From: Dendrophyllia cribrosa
Lineage: Eukaryota > Cnidaria > Anthozoa > Scleractinia > Dendrophylliidae
DNA length: 64,000 nucleotides
NCBI GenBank assembly: GCA_024195265.1
Contig: JAJLRJ010000009.1
Coordinates: 11,040,291-11,104,290, forward strand
Direction of reading: 5' to 3'
The translations under genes were made by a program, and so were the position numbers. The notes under the pieces were generated by a model, which did not search any database, was not told the DNA's origin, and saw only the letters and a list, made by a program, of their open reading frames with translations. Below are positions 1 to 10,940 of this stretch, one piece after another. Position 1 is the first letter of the stretch, and each line of letters begins with the position of its first letter.

Positions 1-260
1 ACATCATCAAGCTAAAAAGATGTATCCTTGGTGCTAAGGTGGGACTGTTAGTCTTGAGCAGCAAACCAGTCTATTTTCCAGAGAAAATCAGTGAAAATGC
101 ATCTTCCAATCAATGTACTGAATACCTGACGCTATGTCTATCCACTTTAGGATGTTCAAAGCCCTCTTACCACAGTCGACAACATATCCTGTCCTGGGCA
201 TTGCACTTCTAAGGTGCTCCCTAAAACTGGCCATTCCCATCCCTTCATCTGGTTGGACAA

Positions 261-427
261 TTCGCCACTTTAGAAACGAGAAGAAAACTGGGCCGAGTGA
301 ACTTTCGCAACGACTTCTGGGACTGTTACTGGGGACAGAGACAAAAGAAGCGTCCCCTGTAACGATCCCAGAAGTCGTTGTGAAAGTTCACTCGGCCCAG
401 TTTCCTTCGCGTTTCTAAAGTGGCGAA
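261..427. mobile_element. Palindromic MITE, family A, copy 1
   Basis: Two arms of about 70 bases beginning TTCGCCACTTTAGAAACGAG are nearly perfect reverse complements around a short centre (about 310-370), so the copy can fold into one hairpin. A second copy lies at 8385-8550 with its centre in the opposite orientation. No coding capacity. Confidence 0.85.
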
Positions 428-689
428 TACATGGTACAATCCTGGACATAAGTGCCGCCTTGTTTGTAAAGGTTTCTGTAGTAAGGTCCTTTTTACGTGG
501 CTGGGGTGCTGACTCTGCGCATAGCCCTCTTCCTTTCACATCCTGGGCTTGGGACCAGGCAACGGTGGAGTTATTGTTGGTGCATTTCAATATTCTTCAT
601 GCATGCTACATGGTCAGCCCAATTCCATTTCATGCTAGCGGTGTGCCATGTAGAATTCTAACTTCTGCCTTTACTCTTTGCTCTGATAG

Positions 690-750
690 TTGTAATAAGT
701 TGTAATAATAATTTAGTTGTAATAATAATAAGTTGTAATAAATTGTAATA
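690..750. repeat. AAT/TAA-rich simple repeat
   Basis: Repeated TTGTAATAATAATAAG-like units, low complexity, in a glycogen synthase intron. Confidence 0.6.
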
Positions 751-980
751 CCCGGTAATACTCAGTCACGCAGCAACATGTGCATTTTAATTTATCATGT
801 ATCATTTGATAACCTTTTGAAGTCTCTCATACAAAACAACACTCTGTATTGTCTGTTTTAATGGTTCTCCATGTTACACGGGTAATTTTAAAGGGAATCG
901 TAAAGCATAGATGCTGTAAGAACCGTGGCAATGGTAATCAGTTCTTATCAGCGCCCGTGACACATAAGTCCTCAAAGTGT

Positions 981-1546
981 TTAACCCTTCAACTCCCAAC
1001 AGTGCCAAAAAACAAAATTCAAGAAAAATTTCAAATTTCATTTTGTAAAATATTGGAAAACAAAAGGTACCATGCAAAAGTACTGCTGAAGAGGTTTCAT
1101 TTGAATGGTCACACCATAGGATTTCGTCCACAGACTCAAAAGTTAAAACAAATGGTACCACGCAAAAGTACTGCTGAAGAGGTTTCATTTGAATGGTCAT
1201 ACCATAGGATTTCATCAACTGACTCAAAAGTTAGAACAAATGGTACCATGCAAAAGTACCGCTGAAGAGGCTTCATTTAAATGGTCACACCATAGGATTT
1301 CGTTCACAGACTCAAAAGTTAGAACTTATGGTACCATGCAAAAATACTGCTGAAGAGGCTTCATTTAAATGGTCACACCATAGGATTTCGTTCACAGACT
1401 CAAAAGTTAGAACTTATGGTACCATGCAAAAATACTGCCGAAGAGGCTTCATTTAAATGGTCACACCATAGGATTTCATCCACAGACTCAAAAGTTAGAA
1501 CTACATTGCACATCTCCATCGTTGACTTTGGGCGTGAAAGGGTTAA
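981..1546 (+). mobile_element. TTAA-flanked element with five 88 bp tandem units (family C)
   Basis: Begins TTAACCCTTCAACTCCCA and ends with the inverted form (GGGCGTGAAAGGGTTAA). The inside is five head-to-tail units at exactly 88 base spacing (1059, 1147, 1235, 1323, 1411 to 1498), each with GGTACCATGCAAAAGTACTG-like sequence. Since 88 is not a multiple of three, the open frame running through it is not protein-coding. TTAA followed by CCC is typical of piggyBac-type ends, so a non-autonomous piggyBac-like element is inferred. Relatives at 11297, 11889, 19343, 37087 and 52873. Confidence 0.8.
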
Positions 1547-1605
1547 AGGTGTTTAAAATTATAGAAGCCCATTGTTAATTGGATATTGTTTTGGTTGTTT
1601 TTCAG

Positions 1606-4600
1606 CGTCCAAATCTTCCTGCCATAGTAACTCACAACATGATAGATGACTCTGTGGATCCAATTTTATGTCACCTCAGGAGAACACAACTTTTTAACAG
1701 TAGTGAGGACAGAGTAAAGGTGACACTCAATGCAGAGATAATAAAGGAGCTATGTCATGGTGATTTTAAGGTTTTCGGGTCAAAAGCGTCGCAAATTAAA
1801 ACTAAGTACCTTTGTCGTACACGAAATGCTTAAAGAACACTAACAGGAAGATATCAAGTGAATTTTAGCAGAGAAAATAAACCATAATCGGAGTTTTAGC
1901 GAATTTTCTAAGGCACAAGCGATAAACTTGAAAACATTGGGCAATGTAATCCATTTCCATCCTGGCCATCTGCAGTCCAAAACACTTATTTTTACTTTTA
2001 GAGCACTAGTAGAATAATTTTAAACAAAACTGGATTCTTAGTTTTGGAATTTCACTGATATAAAGATGTATTTTGGCTTTTTAAAGTAACGCTAAAAATG
2101 GTGACATAGCCCCTTTAAAATCCCAAATTAAGTCTGGTGTAATTTTAGTCCCAACCGATGTTAAGGATAAGCATTGATGCCCCGTCCACACGTATGCGTT
2201 TACTCTGTAAACGCATATGTTTTTATCTAAAACGTTTGCGTCCACACGTATACGTTTACGTTCGTAAACGCATAAGTTTTTATGCGTTTAGGCCTCCCGT
2301 CCACACGTAAACGCTAAAAATCTGCATTGAGCATGCGTAGATAAGTAGTATCTACGTCAGCGTTTACGAAAATATCCGTTTACGCTGTCTACACGTTAAC
2401 GGGTAAACAGTGGTTTCGAAAATATCCACTTTGTAGAGCGTTTTCGAAAATATCCGTTTAGGGCGACCGTTCTCATCGTTTACGTATGGACGGGAAGCCT
2501 AAACGCATAAAAACTTATGCGTTTACGAACAGAAACGTATATGCGTGGACAGGGCCTGAGATGCAACAGAAATAGAGTGGTACCCTCTGGGGGCCTCCCA
2601 TTTAAACTTCACGGGGGGCGATCATTGGAAATTTTGGAAGGAACCCCGAAAAGGTACCAGAAATCCATTTTGTGGGCGTGGCTCGATTAAGTTTTACCCC
2701 CGAGAGGTATCAGTTTTTCTGAAAAGTTGTTTCTGTCAGCATATTCTGGCTTAGGGTGGCTCCCAACAGTTTCCAGCAGGTGGCTCTGAACCCCATGTAC
2801 AGAATTTTTTTAAACTTTGCCAAAAGTTGCATGTTATCCTGATGATCGAAATTCGACAATAAAAAATGGGGTTCACTGAGTCATTTTTGAGTTATTAACA
2901 CTTAAAGCTAAAATTAACGGTGTTTTCAGCACGTTACACTGTTGCTATAGTAACATATTGTGTCACAAAAATGATAACAACGTGTTTACCAATCATTGGG
3001 CATTCGTTTGATATCATGATTGTAGCATCAACTGATAAAGAGTGGTTATAATGACCCATCAAAATCTAAGTCTTGGAAAGTGCTGAAAACTGTTGGGAGC
3101 CACCCTAATACCCTAAAGGATACAGAATAACTGCGACAGTGGTCATTTTCGATTCAAACACACTTAGCGGTACCAAACCCTGCATTTTAACCCCTAGCAG
3201 GCACGAGTATCACCCCTGTTGCTTTTTACGTCTACCACATAGGCTAGCATGGTTATGACTGATGCACTTGATTCACTGTATTCTTTGAATTGGACAGTTT
3301 CCTTTTATTCACTGTTATTCCTCCATTTGCTGAATTTCTATTCCCTCCTGGCTTGAATCTCTTTGTTAACTTTTGTTGTTGTGTTCGTTGCAGGTTATTT
3401 TCCACCCTGAATTTCTGTCCACCATCAGCCCGCTTCTTCCTATGGACTACAGTGAGTTTGTACGTGGCTGTCACCTGGGCGTGTTTCCTTCGTATTACGA
3501 GCCATGGGGCTACACTCCAGGTAATAAACACTGCCCCTAGGGCTCCAGATTTGCATCGTTGTCTGGAATACACGCATATAAAGCCTAGACAAACAAGTTT
3601 AACATCGCGATTCCGGCATCATTGAACAAGTTCAACTCGATTGGCCACGCTGTTGATCGATGTTGAATGTTGAATAGTTCAATATACCTTTTGTCCTCAG
3701 GTGTAAACAACAACAACAACAACAATGGGGGGTGGGGGGAGGTGATGGGGGGAGGAGTACGGGAGGCGGGAGAGGAAAGGGCGGGAAGCGGGAGAAAAAT
3801 GCTAAACGCGGGGCGGGAGCAATTTTAGCTCCTTGTGAGCTTCTTCCCCCCACCCATTCTCCCTCCCTCTTTCCACTGTCATATCAGCGTGAAAGGAACC
3901 CGTTTCCCTTTGCGTGGGGGCTCATGGGTGGCTTTCCAGGATTTGCCAGCCAATGAGGGCAGTCTCCATCTAGGAGCTTGCTGCCCAAAGTGAAAACTCC
4001 CGGATGTCACATGCACCCAACCTCCGCCACTTAGCGAAGCAGGTATTAAATTAAATATAAAATACTAATTTCTAACAAATTTAAAGTATGTAACACGGCT
4101 ATTATAAAAAGAGAGAATTACTTTCAATGAGCCTAGAAAATAAAAATAAAAAGTCTTAAGAAATCAGTTAAGACCGTTTGGCCGTCTACTATGTGTTGAT
4201 TTTGAGTTCGTATCGAAACTTCATCACGTCACCTCCCTGGGCAACGCTAGGACATTTGGAATTTCAATATTTGGATTGTTCAAATTTACTTCCCTGGGCC
4301 AAAAATGTTGTTCAAATGCCCCATCCTTGTGTGATATTCAGGAGGTCAAATGCCCCTTCTCCCGAGAAATAGTCATTAGTTTTGACACCGCATTTTGTTT
4401 CTTATAGAAAGTGTTTTAGATTTTCAGTGTGACTTGTTTGTCAGCCAGTTTGTTGTACTCAGAAAGCGAGTGCTATTAGAGCGGTTTTCAATTGAGTGTC
4501 AAAAGGTATTTTGATTTTGCATTACTACGCTTTGTGATTGGCTAAAAAATCTTGCGCCACTTTCTCAACCAATCAGAAGTAAAACCAAAACTTATCGTGA

Positions 4601-7600
4601 CTTGCTCGCACGCGTTTTCTCGCGTTTGGCGCCGGCTACCTGTATTTGCGTCGAGTTCTGATTGGTTCATTGGATTGTCAGTGACTGCTGTGATTGGCCA
4701 GAGTAATTGCTTTTGTTTTGGTTTTACGAGATTTATCTCAAAATCGCTCTAGACTGTAATGATAGTCAATACCCACAAGGAGGATCGTAGTGCCAATCAC
4801 TCAGTCCAGACCTTTCAGTGACCCCTCGCATTTGCCTTTTTTCACTTTTGGGAGATTCGCATAAACAATACAGGCTGTGTTGTAGTCTAGTGTTTTATAG
4901 CCCATTTCGAAAAATATCATAATAATCTTTTATGTGCAGGCTCAGCCTCACCGGGGTGTAATTATTCAAGTCTCCTTTGTTAGAATGGCACAATGGAATT
5001 CAGAGTACATGTAGGAACGCTAGGACGTAGCATTGCGTGTTCGTATACAGATGTGCACCGTATGCAGACTCTATGCAAATTGCCAAGAAGTTGAAGCATA
5101 GCACGGACAGTTCGTGCCGAAAACAAAAGAAATTGGAAAAATCAGGCTTACATCAAGCACCACCTAAACCTGCACTTTAAAGAGTATTATGGTATTTTTC
5201 GGAGTGGCCTATTTAAGACAAACGTTTGCTAACATTTATGCTGCCGTTGTTTCTGCACAGCGGAGTGTACCGTGATGGGAATCCCCTCCGTATCCACCAA
5301 CCTGTCAGGGTTTGGTCGTTTCATGGCAGAACACGTGACTGATCCAACATCTTACGGAATTTATCTCGTGGACAGACGGTTCAAGCCAGTAGAGGAGTCC
5401 ATCCAAGAACTTACGCAGGTAAGCATCTTAACATTCAAATTCTTCTCAGTGGATTCTTTATGTTTCTCCTAGTTCTAGATAGGAGAATTTCCTTTTAAAA
5501 TCAGCATGTGTTATTATAGAGCGCTTTTCAGTTGAGTGTCGAAGGCAATTTCGCAATTGCTTTGGTTTTGCATTGCTACGCTTTGTGATTGGCTAAAAAA
5601 TCTCGCGCCACTTTCTAAACCAATCAGAACTAAAACCAAAACCAATCTTGACTTGCGTGTACGCGTTTTCCCGCGCTTGGCGTCGGCTACATTGCTTCGA
5701 GCTCTGATTGGCTCATTGGGTTGTCTGCGTCTGTTGTGATTGGTCAAAGTAATTACTTTGGTTTTGGTTTTACGACACTCGACTAAAAACCTCCCTCGTC
5801 TTTTGTAATTGAAGTCTTTAGCAGGGCTGTGCTCTAGCAGTGCCCAGGGGCCTCAGGCTCCTTACTTTTATCTTCGGGCGACTAGAAAAACTTACTTTTG
5901 CATAAAGCTTAAGTGCCAGGCACCCCAGATTTCGTATAGTTGGGAGCCTTTGGGCTCCCTGTGATTCTTCTAAGAGCACAGCCTTGTTTAGTTGTATACA
6001 GTTACTTTCATTAATTCACTGAAACCAACAGCGGCCAACGATTTCGTTTTTCGCCTGTGAACTTTTGACTGATGTCAGTAAATAAACCAATCAGCATTCG
6101 TTATTTCAAATGAGGCTACCGTTGCAACATTCCAATAATCAATTTTAAACCTAAATTTTTTACGTTAATAATGCAATCCGTTCCTGATTAATGAAAGTCA
6201 TTCCCAAATGGTAAGCGGAACGCGCTGAGTATTTTGACTGTAAAAACACAACAAGGTAAGTCTTAACAAGCCTAATGGCTCACAACTAGCGGCACTTAAC
6301 CCCGGCCGGTTTCTGAAGCATGAAGCGACTGAGAGTATTACAACTCCTCCTGGATGGGATGCTAGTCCATCGCATTTTGTCGCCGGTATCCATTTATACA
6401 CCTGGGTGGAGAGAGACAACGTGGAGCAAAGTTTCTTGTGTAAGGAAACAACACGACGGCAGAGACCAGACTTGAACCACCGACCTTCAGGTTGAAAGTC
6501 TGATGCGCTAACCACTAGACCACCGCGTTTTCCCGCGCTTGGCGCCGGCTACATGTATTTGCTTCGAGCTCTGATTGGTTCATTGGATTGTTTACCACTG
6601 TTGTGATTGGTCAGAGTAAATACTTTGGTTTTGGTTTTACGACACTCAAATGAAAACCGTTCTATTATTAGTTCTTATTTCATAAATGAAGGAGTTAATT
6701 GTTTGTGTTTCAGTACATGATGAGCTTTTGCAAGCTTACCAGAAGACAACGGATTATTCAGAGAAACAGAACTGAGCGGCTAAGTGAACTTCTGGATTGG
6801 AAGAGTCTCCATCGGGTCAGTAAAATTTTGAATCTAGAAGCTTACCAAATTAGAACTAAACTCCGGTTTTTTTTGTTAGACCGAAAAAAATTATATGATC
6901 CAAATCATAATCATCAGAAAAGTAAATTAGTCTATTAGAACTCAAAGAGTGTGGAACCTGCTTCTCTTAGCAGTTGCTTCTTCCAGTTGAAGTGCCTGGT
7001 CACTTGCACAGGCATTAGACTGCGCTACCCTCAGTATACTAGTAGTAATCGTTGATTACGGGATTGCGTTCGAGAGCGCTTATGTCTGTCTACTAAAACG
7101 TAAAATTGAGGGGGGGGGGGGGGGGGGGGGGGCAAATCACTATCCGATTTTCTTCTACTCCTGTCACACAGGAAAACCAACATTGTAACAGGACATCAAG
7201 ATTAGGCTTGCGTTCTCTTCTCGTCGAACGCAATTAGTGCAAACTATGTCAGGAGTAAACATGCCTAAGTATGCAATGAAGGCCTAAAACAAATTAGGCT
7301 TCAATGGGACTCTGTGTTGTAAGTTCATGTGCACCAATAGAAGGGATAAATTTGGTGATAGTAGAACAAAAGCATACGACGTCGTTGTTTTGCACCTTTG
7401 TCGGTAAACAGAAAGTGAAGTTGCATTTGAGAATTGGCGACTTCTGCTACTTACCGATCCCTTTTTGCGAATATCAGGCTTTCGCGTGACTTTCAAGCTG
7501 TTGCTACTTTCATCATCAGGCAACCTCGTTCCCAGGGTCTCTCTTCTTCCCGCCCCCTCTCGCTCCAGGGGGCGGGAAGAAGAGACCCCTGGGAACGAGG

Positions 7601-8900
7601 TTGATCATCAGGCACTTTCAATTCCAATGCTACGTTAGGAACTTTAAAAACCCAGTGCTTTCAGAAACTTCAGTAGGCCACCAAAATTTCGATAGACAGA
7701 CCTCTGTACAGCTTTAAAATTCGTTTTTCTTCTTACTGGCAGTATTATTGTGAGATAGAGCAGTTTTCAATTGAGTGTCGAAAGTAATTACACAATTGCT
7801 TTGGTTTTGCATTGCTACGCTTTGTGATTGGCTAAAAAATCTCGCGCCACTTTCTCGACCAATCAGAAGTAAAACCAAAACCAATCGTGACTTGCTCGCA
7901 CTCGTTTTCCCGCGCTTGGCGCCGCCGACATGTAATTGCTTCGAGCTCTGATTGGTTCATTGGATTGTTTACGACTGCTGTGATTGGTCAGAGTAATTAC
8001 TTTGGTTTTGGTTTTACCACACTCAATTGAAAACTGCTCTATTAACACATTTGATTATTATTTCAGTACTACACACGGGCTCGCTTGCTTGCTATGCATT
8101 ATCTTCACCCTGACAAATACGAGAAACCGAGTTTAGTGGATGAAATGGTAAGACTTATTGCTTTGTGTTTGTTTTTGTATGGCTGTTTGTTTGTATCCAT
8201 TGTTTTAACAAAAATTTAGACCTGCAAACAATATCTTGGCATATAAACTTGCTCCAAGTTGCTCGGTTTTCTCGAGGAAACTAAAGGTTTTTTAATTCTA
8301 TAAGACAAAATGCGTAAAGAGGTAAGCCTGCACGCAGAAGTCCCTTGCAGAACACGGATTCGTGGTGTTATCAGAGAGACTCAATTCGCCACTGTAGAAA
8401 CGAGAAGGAAACTGGGCCGAGTGAACTTTCGCAACGACTTCTGGGATCGTTACAGGGGACGCTTCTTTTGTCTCTGTCCCCAGTAACATTCCCAGAAATC
8501 GTTGCGAAAGTTCACTCGGCCCAGTTTCCTTCTCGTTTCTAAAGTGGCGATTGCAGTTACCTTATGACTCAGAAACGGCCAGAATGGTAACTCTCCCCAT
8601 CTGAGAAACGAGAGGGTACAAAACAGAACAAGGATTTTAGAATTGGCTTTTAGTAGGAGTCAAAGACGTAATGAACAACTCAGAATTGTGCCCTTCCATT
8701 CAGAACCTCTTATTAGGTTGTTTTGACTGACAAAAAAATAGAACTAGATTTCACGTAAAACCTGCTTTTCTTGTTTTCAGCCCGCTAGTTTTAGCTACCC
8801 GCGCCCAGGCTCTGCGCCGCCATCCCCTGCACCGTCTGAGTGTGGCTCGGAAGAAGATGAAGATGAAGAAGACACCAAACATCGACTGTTTGACGAATGA
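1606..8900 (+). CDS. GYS: Glycogen synthase, C-terminal 233 residues (5' partial, 6 exons)
   Basis: Exons read by family similarity and splice sites: 1606-1719, 3394-3520, 5261-5418, 6714-6815, 8067-8147, 8781-8900. All introns are GT-AG and the frame closes exactly, giving 233 residues and a stop. Glycogen synthase extends glycogen in the cytosol by adding glucose from UDP-glucose through alpha-1,4 links (GT3 family). Seen: the catalytic E-x7-E motif (EPWGYTPAE), its last AE crossing an intron at 3520/5261; the arginine-rich glucose-6-phosphate switch ([13 protein letters not shown]) in exon 6714-6815; and a C-terminal serine ladder (GS, PPS, APS, CGS at four-residue steps) leading into an acidic stretch, like the GSK3/CK2 phosphorylation sites of vertebrate enzymes. 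The C-terminal tail is short compared with human GYS1. The N-terminal half is upstream; I found none of its exons in 1-1605. Confidence 0.95.
2178..2556. mobile_element. MITE with internal CGTTTACG-type palindromes
   Basis: The ends are inverted (GCCCCGTCCACACGTATGCG on the left; the right end reads GGCCCTGTCCACGCATATAC on the opposite strand). The interior repeats short TTTACG/CGTAAA palindromes several times. Located in glycogen synthase intron 1720-3393. Confidence 0.75.
2751..3108. mobile_element. 358 bp MITE with perfect 22 bp terminal inverted repeats
   Basis: The left end TTAGGGTGGCTCCCAACAGT (plus TT) is repeated exactly as its reverse complement at 3087-3108. No open frame of note. 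Ends of the form T-TA-GGG / CCC-TA-A suit a TA target duplication, but the superfamily is uncertain. Confidence 0.85.
3704..3800. repeat. (AAC)n tract followed by G-rich stretch
   Basis: AACAACAACAAC repeats pass into a purine-rich GGGGGAGG segment. Low complexity within intron 3521-5260; open frames on both strands here are compositional artefacts. Confidence 0.6.
4477..4751. mobile_element. CCAAT-rich MITE, family B, copy 1
   Basis: Ends are inverted: TAGAGCGGTTTTCAATTGAG on the left and AAAATCGCTCTA on the right. The interior contains several CCAAT/ATTGG motifs (for example GTGATTGGCTAAA, CAACCAATCAGAA, CTGATTGGTTCATTGG). One of four copies in the glycogen synthase introns. Confidence 0.85.
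5517..5790. mobile_element. CCAAT-rich MITE, family B, copy 2
   Basis: Same layout as the copy at 4477, starting TAGAGCGCTTTTCAGTTGAG. The 3' terminal repeat has decayed (ACTCGACTAAAAACCTCCCT), so the exact end is uncertain by a few bases. Confidence 0.8.
5823..5985. mobile_element. Short MITE, AGGGCTGTGCTCT ends
   Basis: AGGGCTGTGCTCT at 5823 is matched in inverted form by AGAGCACAGCCTT at 5973-5985. About 160 bases, non-coding, in intron 5419-6713. Confidence 0.6.
6240..6530 (-). mobile_element. tRNA-Glu-derived SINE
   Basis: The minus strand from about 6530 reads like a tRNA head: an A-box-like GGTCTAGTGGTTAGCGC, a possible anticodon loop CTTTCAA (TTC, Glu) and a good B box GGTTCAAGTC. 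It continues into a longer body (TGGATACCGGCGACAAAATG, TGGACTAGCATCCCATCCAG) absent from a real tRNA. It abuts the truncated MITE at 6526. The 3' limit is approximate. Confidence 0.7.
6526..6664. mobile_element. CCAAT-rich MITE, family B, copy 3 (5'-truncated)
   Basis: Only the right half of the family B consensus is present, from CGCGTTTTCCCGCGCTTGGC to AAAACCGTTCTA. The left half is missing exactly where the minus-strand SINE head begins, so SINE insertion with loss of the left half is inferred. Confidence 0.75.
7110..7132. repeat. Poly-G run (23 G)
   Basis: Uninterrupted G homopolymer in glycogen synthase intron 6816-8066. Possible G-quadruplex; length may be unreliable in sequencing. Confidence 0.9.
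7521..7603. repeat. Hairpin element with CAACCTCGTTCCCAGGG ends
   Basis: CAACCTCGTTCCCAGGGTCT and its reverse complement flank a second inverted core (CTTCTTCCCGCCCCCT). The same terminal sequence recurs at 19703-19766. Confidence 0.8.
7756..8041. mobile_element. CCAAT-rich MITE, family B, copy 4 (complete)
   Basis: Best preserved copy: starts TAGAGCAGTTTTCAATTGAG and ends with the inverted form CTCAATTGAAAACTGCTCTA. It lies just upstream of the acceptor of exon 8067-8147. At least five CCAAT/ATTGG motifs. Confidence 0.9.
8385..8550. mobile_element. Palindromic MITE, family A, copy 2
   Basis: Same arms as 261-427 (ACTGGGCCGAGTGAACTTTC and its reverse complement). The centre is inverted relative to copy 1. 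In the last glycogen synthase intron. Confidence 0.85.
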
Positions 8901-8989
8901 GCTTGTGGACTGTAACAATGAAGAGTGCAAATTGACGAACCTCAAACAGTAATTTAGAATATAATTTTGTCCTTCGCTCGACGTAGTAT

Positions 8990-9125
8990 ATAAAATACAA
9001 GGAAGAGTGTTTCATCAGGATATTCAAACACCAAGAAATGGGTTGAAAAAACGAGCTACAGCCGATTTTCCTTAACTGACTTCAAGGTGTTTGGATACCT
9101 GATGAAGCAATCTTTCGAGTGTTTG
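8990..9125. repeat. Family E inverted-repeat element, copy 1
   Basis: GTGTTTCATCAGGATATTCA is followed about 70 bases later by its approximate inverse (GTGTTTGGATACCTGATGAA). A close relative lies at 25858-26005 in a BLTP3 intron. Confidence 0.65.
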
Positions 9126-9392
9126 ATTTAGCTTCTCAAATCATTCATAATTCTTGGAGAAATTTAAAGCAAAAGTTCGCCAAATTTATGGCGGCCTGCC
9201 AGGCAGGCATATGTAGGGGGCGGACGAGCGCTATGTTATAAAAACCACAGACTGAGGCGAGTCAAAAGATGCGACCAAGGGTTTACTACTTCCAGCCCCC
9301 GACGCTGAGCAAAACCAAAATGGCGACCAAACACTAAATTCAGCACTCGCCCACCAAAAAAAACCCAGAACGCCTGCACTGCGGTTGTGCCT

Positions 9393-9992
9393 AAATCATA
9401 CCGTCCAGAAGGACGTCGGACACCTTATTAAGACTTATATAACGTAATGTCGACCCTTAGAATTTTATTTTCAATAAATTTTTAAGTGTAAAAAAGAAAA
9501 TCTAAAATCCCCGCTCAGGATTGAACCTGTGATCTCAGCTAGGCTTAGGCTTACATAGCCTACCATACCACTGTACCACCTACAATCATGGACAAAAGTC
9601 GTTGAGACACTCACAATAAACAAACCTTTTTACCCAAGGCGCAAATACTCCCCTCTCCACACGTGAAACGTAGTCCCCCCTCCCCCCTTTTTCAATGTTG
9701 AAAACAAACAAACGTCAACGAAGCTTTTTGCAACATTGTTTAGGGGGGGAGGGGGTGACTATTGAAAGAAAAGGTGTTTTCATTCAAATACGAAATATTA
9801 TTCTCGGGTTGAAAGTGCTCTTTCTGCTAAAATGTCTCAACACTTTTGTCCATGATTGTAGCTTCTCGGGTTGCTTAGTCCTAAATTTAACTATATAAAC
9901 TGCTACCCCTAACCTCAACTGGAAGCTAACCAGTTACTCCGTTATATAAGTCTCAATAAGGTGTCCGACGTCCTTCTGGACGGTATGATTTT
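9393..9992. mobile_element. 600 bp element with ~50 bp terminal inverted repeats
   Basis: The left end ATACCGTCCAGAAGGACGTC continues through CGGACACCTTATT and is matched in inverted form at about 9940-9992. A second inner inverted pair (ACAATCATGGACAAAAGT and its complement near 9840-9860) extends the stem. No transposase. Confidence 0.8.
9505..9600 (-). ncRNA. tRNA-like segment (SINE remnant or tRNA pseudogene)
   Basis: The minus strand has an A-box-like TGGTACAGTGG and a B-box-like GGTTCAATCC about 50 bases apart, but the anticodon arm is not convincing. It lies in the left half of the 9393-9992 element. A pol III-derived remnant is more likely than a working tRNA. Confidence 0.4.
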
Positions 9993-10861
9993 AACATTAA
10001 TTTGTTATAACAGTGAAAGTTCCCTTTTAGAAGTAAAGTAGATAATTATTTTAACCACTGGGTAAATGGAGGAATTAAGTAAAGTATTATTTTCTGTCAC
10101 CTAATTCAACAGGGTACAACTACACATTTGTTCAGCAGGTTCTTTGATTTGTCTTATAATCGGTTGTCCACATATTTAGCTTGCTTACCATTCATTGATA
10201 ACAAGATATTATTTGTGAATGAATGATGAACATGTTAACTCTTTATGCTAACAATTCCCATGCTAAATGCCTTATTGTGGGAAATATACAATAGACGTAT
10301 TAGGTTGTTGCATTTTTCGCTGTGTTGAAAAAGCGAAAATTTAATGAAGCAAAAAAGAGGACTGTTGGATCTATATATTTATATATTGAAGTGAACTTTC
10401 GAATTCTCAAAAATTGAAAATGAATTGTGAGAAAGAGAGAATATTTCCTACTGTGAGTTTTATGTCAATTTCTTTTTATCCACCGCGATATACATGTATG
10501 TTGTGTGCGATTTCAATCTTTTTTTAATTCAATTTTTCTCTACTGATTAACATTTTATTTGTTGATATTTCTACAATGCTATTTTCTCTTTGTCGTTCGA
10601 TGTTAGAGTGATTAATAAATTAAAGGGGCAGTGTCTCGTGGAGTTTGACCTTTTTTGTTTAAAACCATGCTATAATACCTTTACTTATTTAAAAAATAAT
10701 ACTAAAACGCCAAAAGAAAGAAATCAACCAATTCTGGAAAGAGAAAAAGTCATGGTCTGTTCTAGCCTAATTACTCGTGCCGGTACGGCAAAGATTAAAG
10801 GTTTGCCCTCCGTTAGGCGAACTTTTTTCAAGTTGCAATAGGTGGTTTTCACGGTACGTCA

Positions 10862-10940
10862 CGGCGGCCATGTTGGTGCACACCTACAAAAGAATTTTAA
10901 TGAACTTCTTTTGTTATGTGCACCAACACGACCGCCATGG
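10862..10940. repeat. Short inverted repeat, GGCGGCCATGTTGGTGCAC arms
   Basis: CGGCGGCCATGTTGGTGCAC and a near-perfect reverse complement about 35 bases later; non-coding hairpin. Confidence 0.6.

Larger units (their letters stand above)
1..1605 (+). other. Intron of the glycogen synthase gene (no exon recognised)
   Basis: The sequence ends in a good acceptor (TTTTTCAG at 1598-1605). It contains a palindromic MITE (261-427), an AAT/TAA-rich simple stretch (about 690-750) and an 88 bp tandem-repeat element (981-1546). Open frames here have no recognisable domain and fall inside these repeats. That this is intron is inferred from the downstream exon. Confidence 0.7.

Noticed and set aside
849..1265. 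138-residue open frame and a 117-residue frame on the other strand
   Set aside because: Both run through the 88 bp tandem units of the TTAA element; the peptides are repeat translations and 88 is not divisible by three.
1059..1498. CRISPR-like regularly spaced repeats
   Set aside because: The 88 base units are contiguous with no unique spacers, and the DNA is animal.
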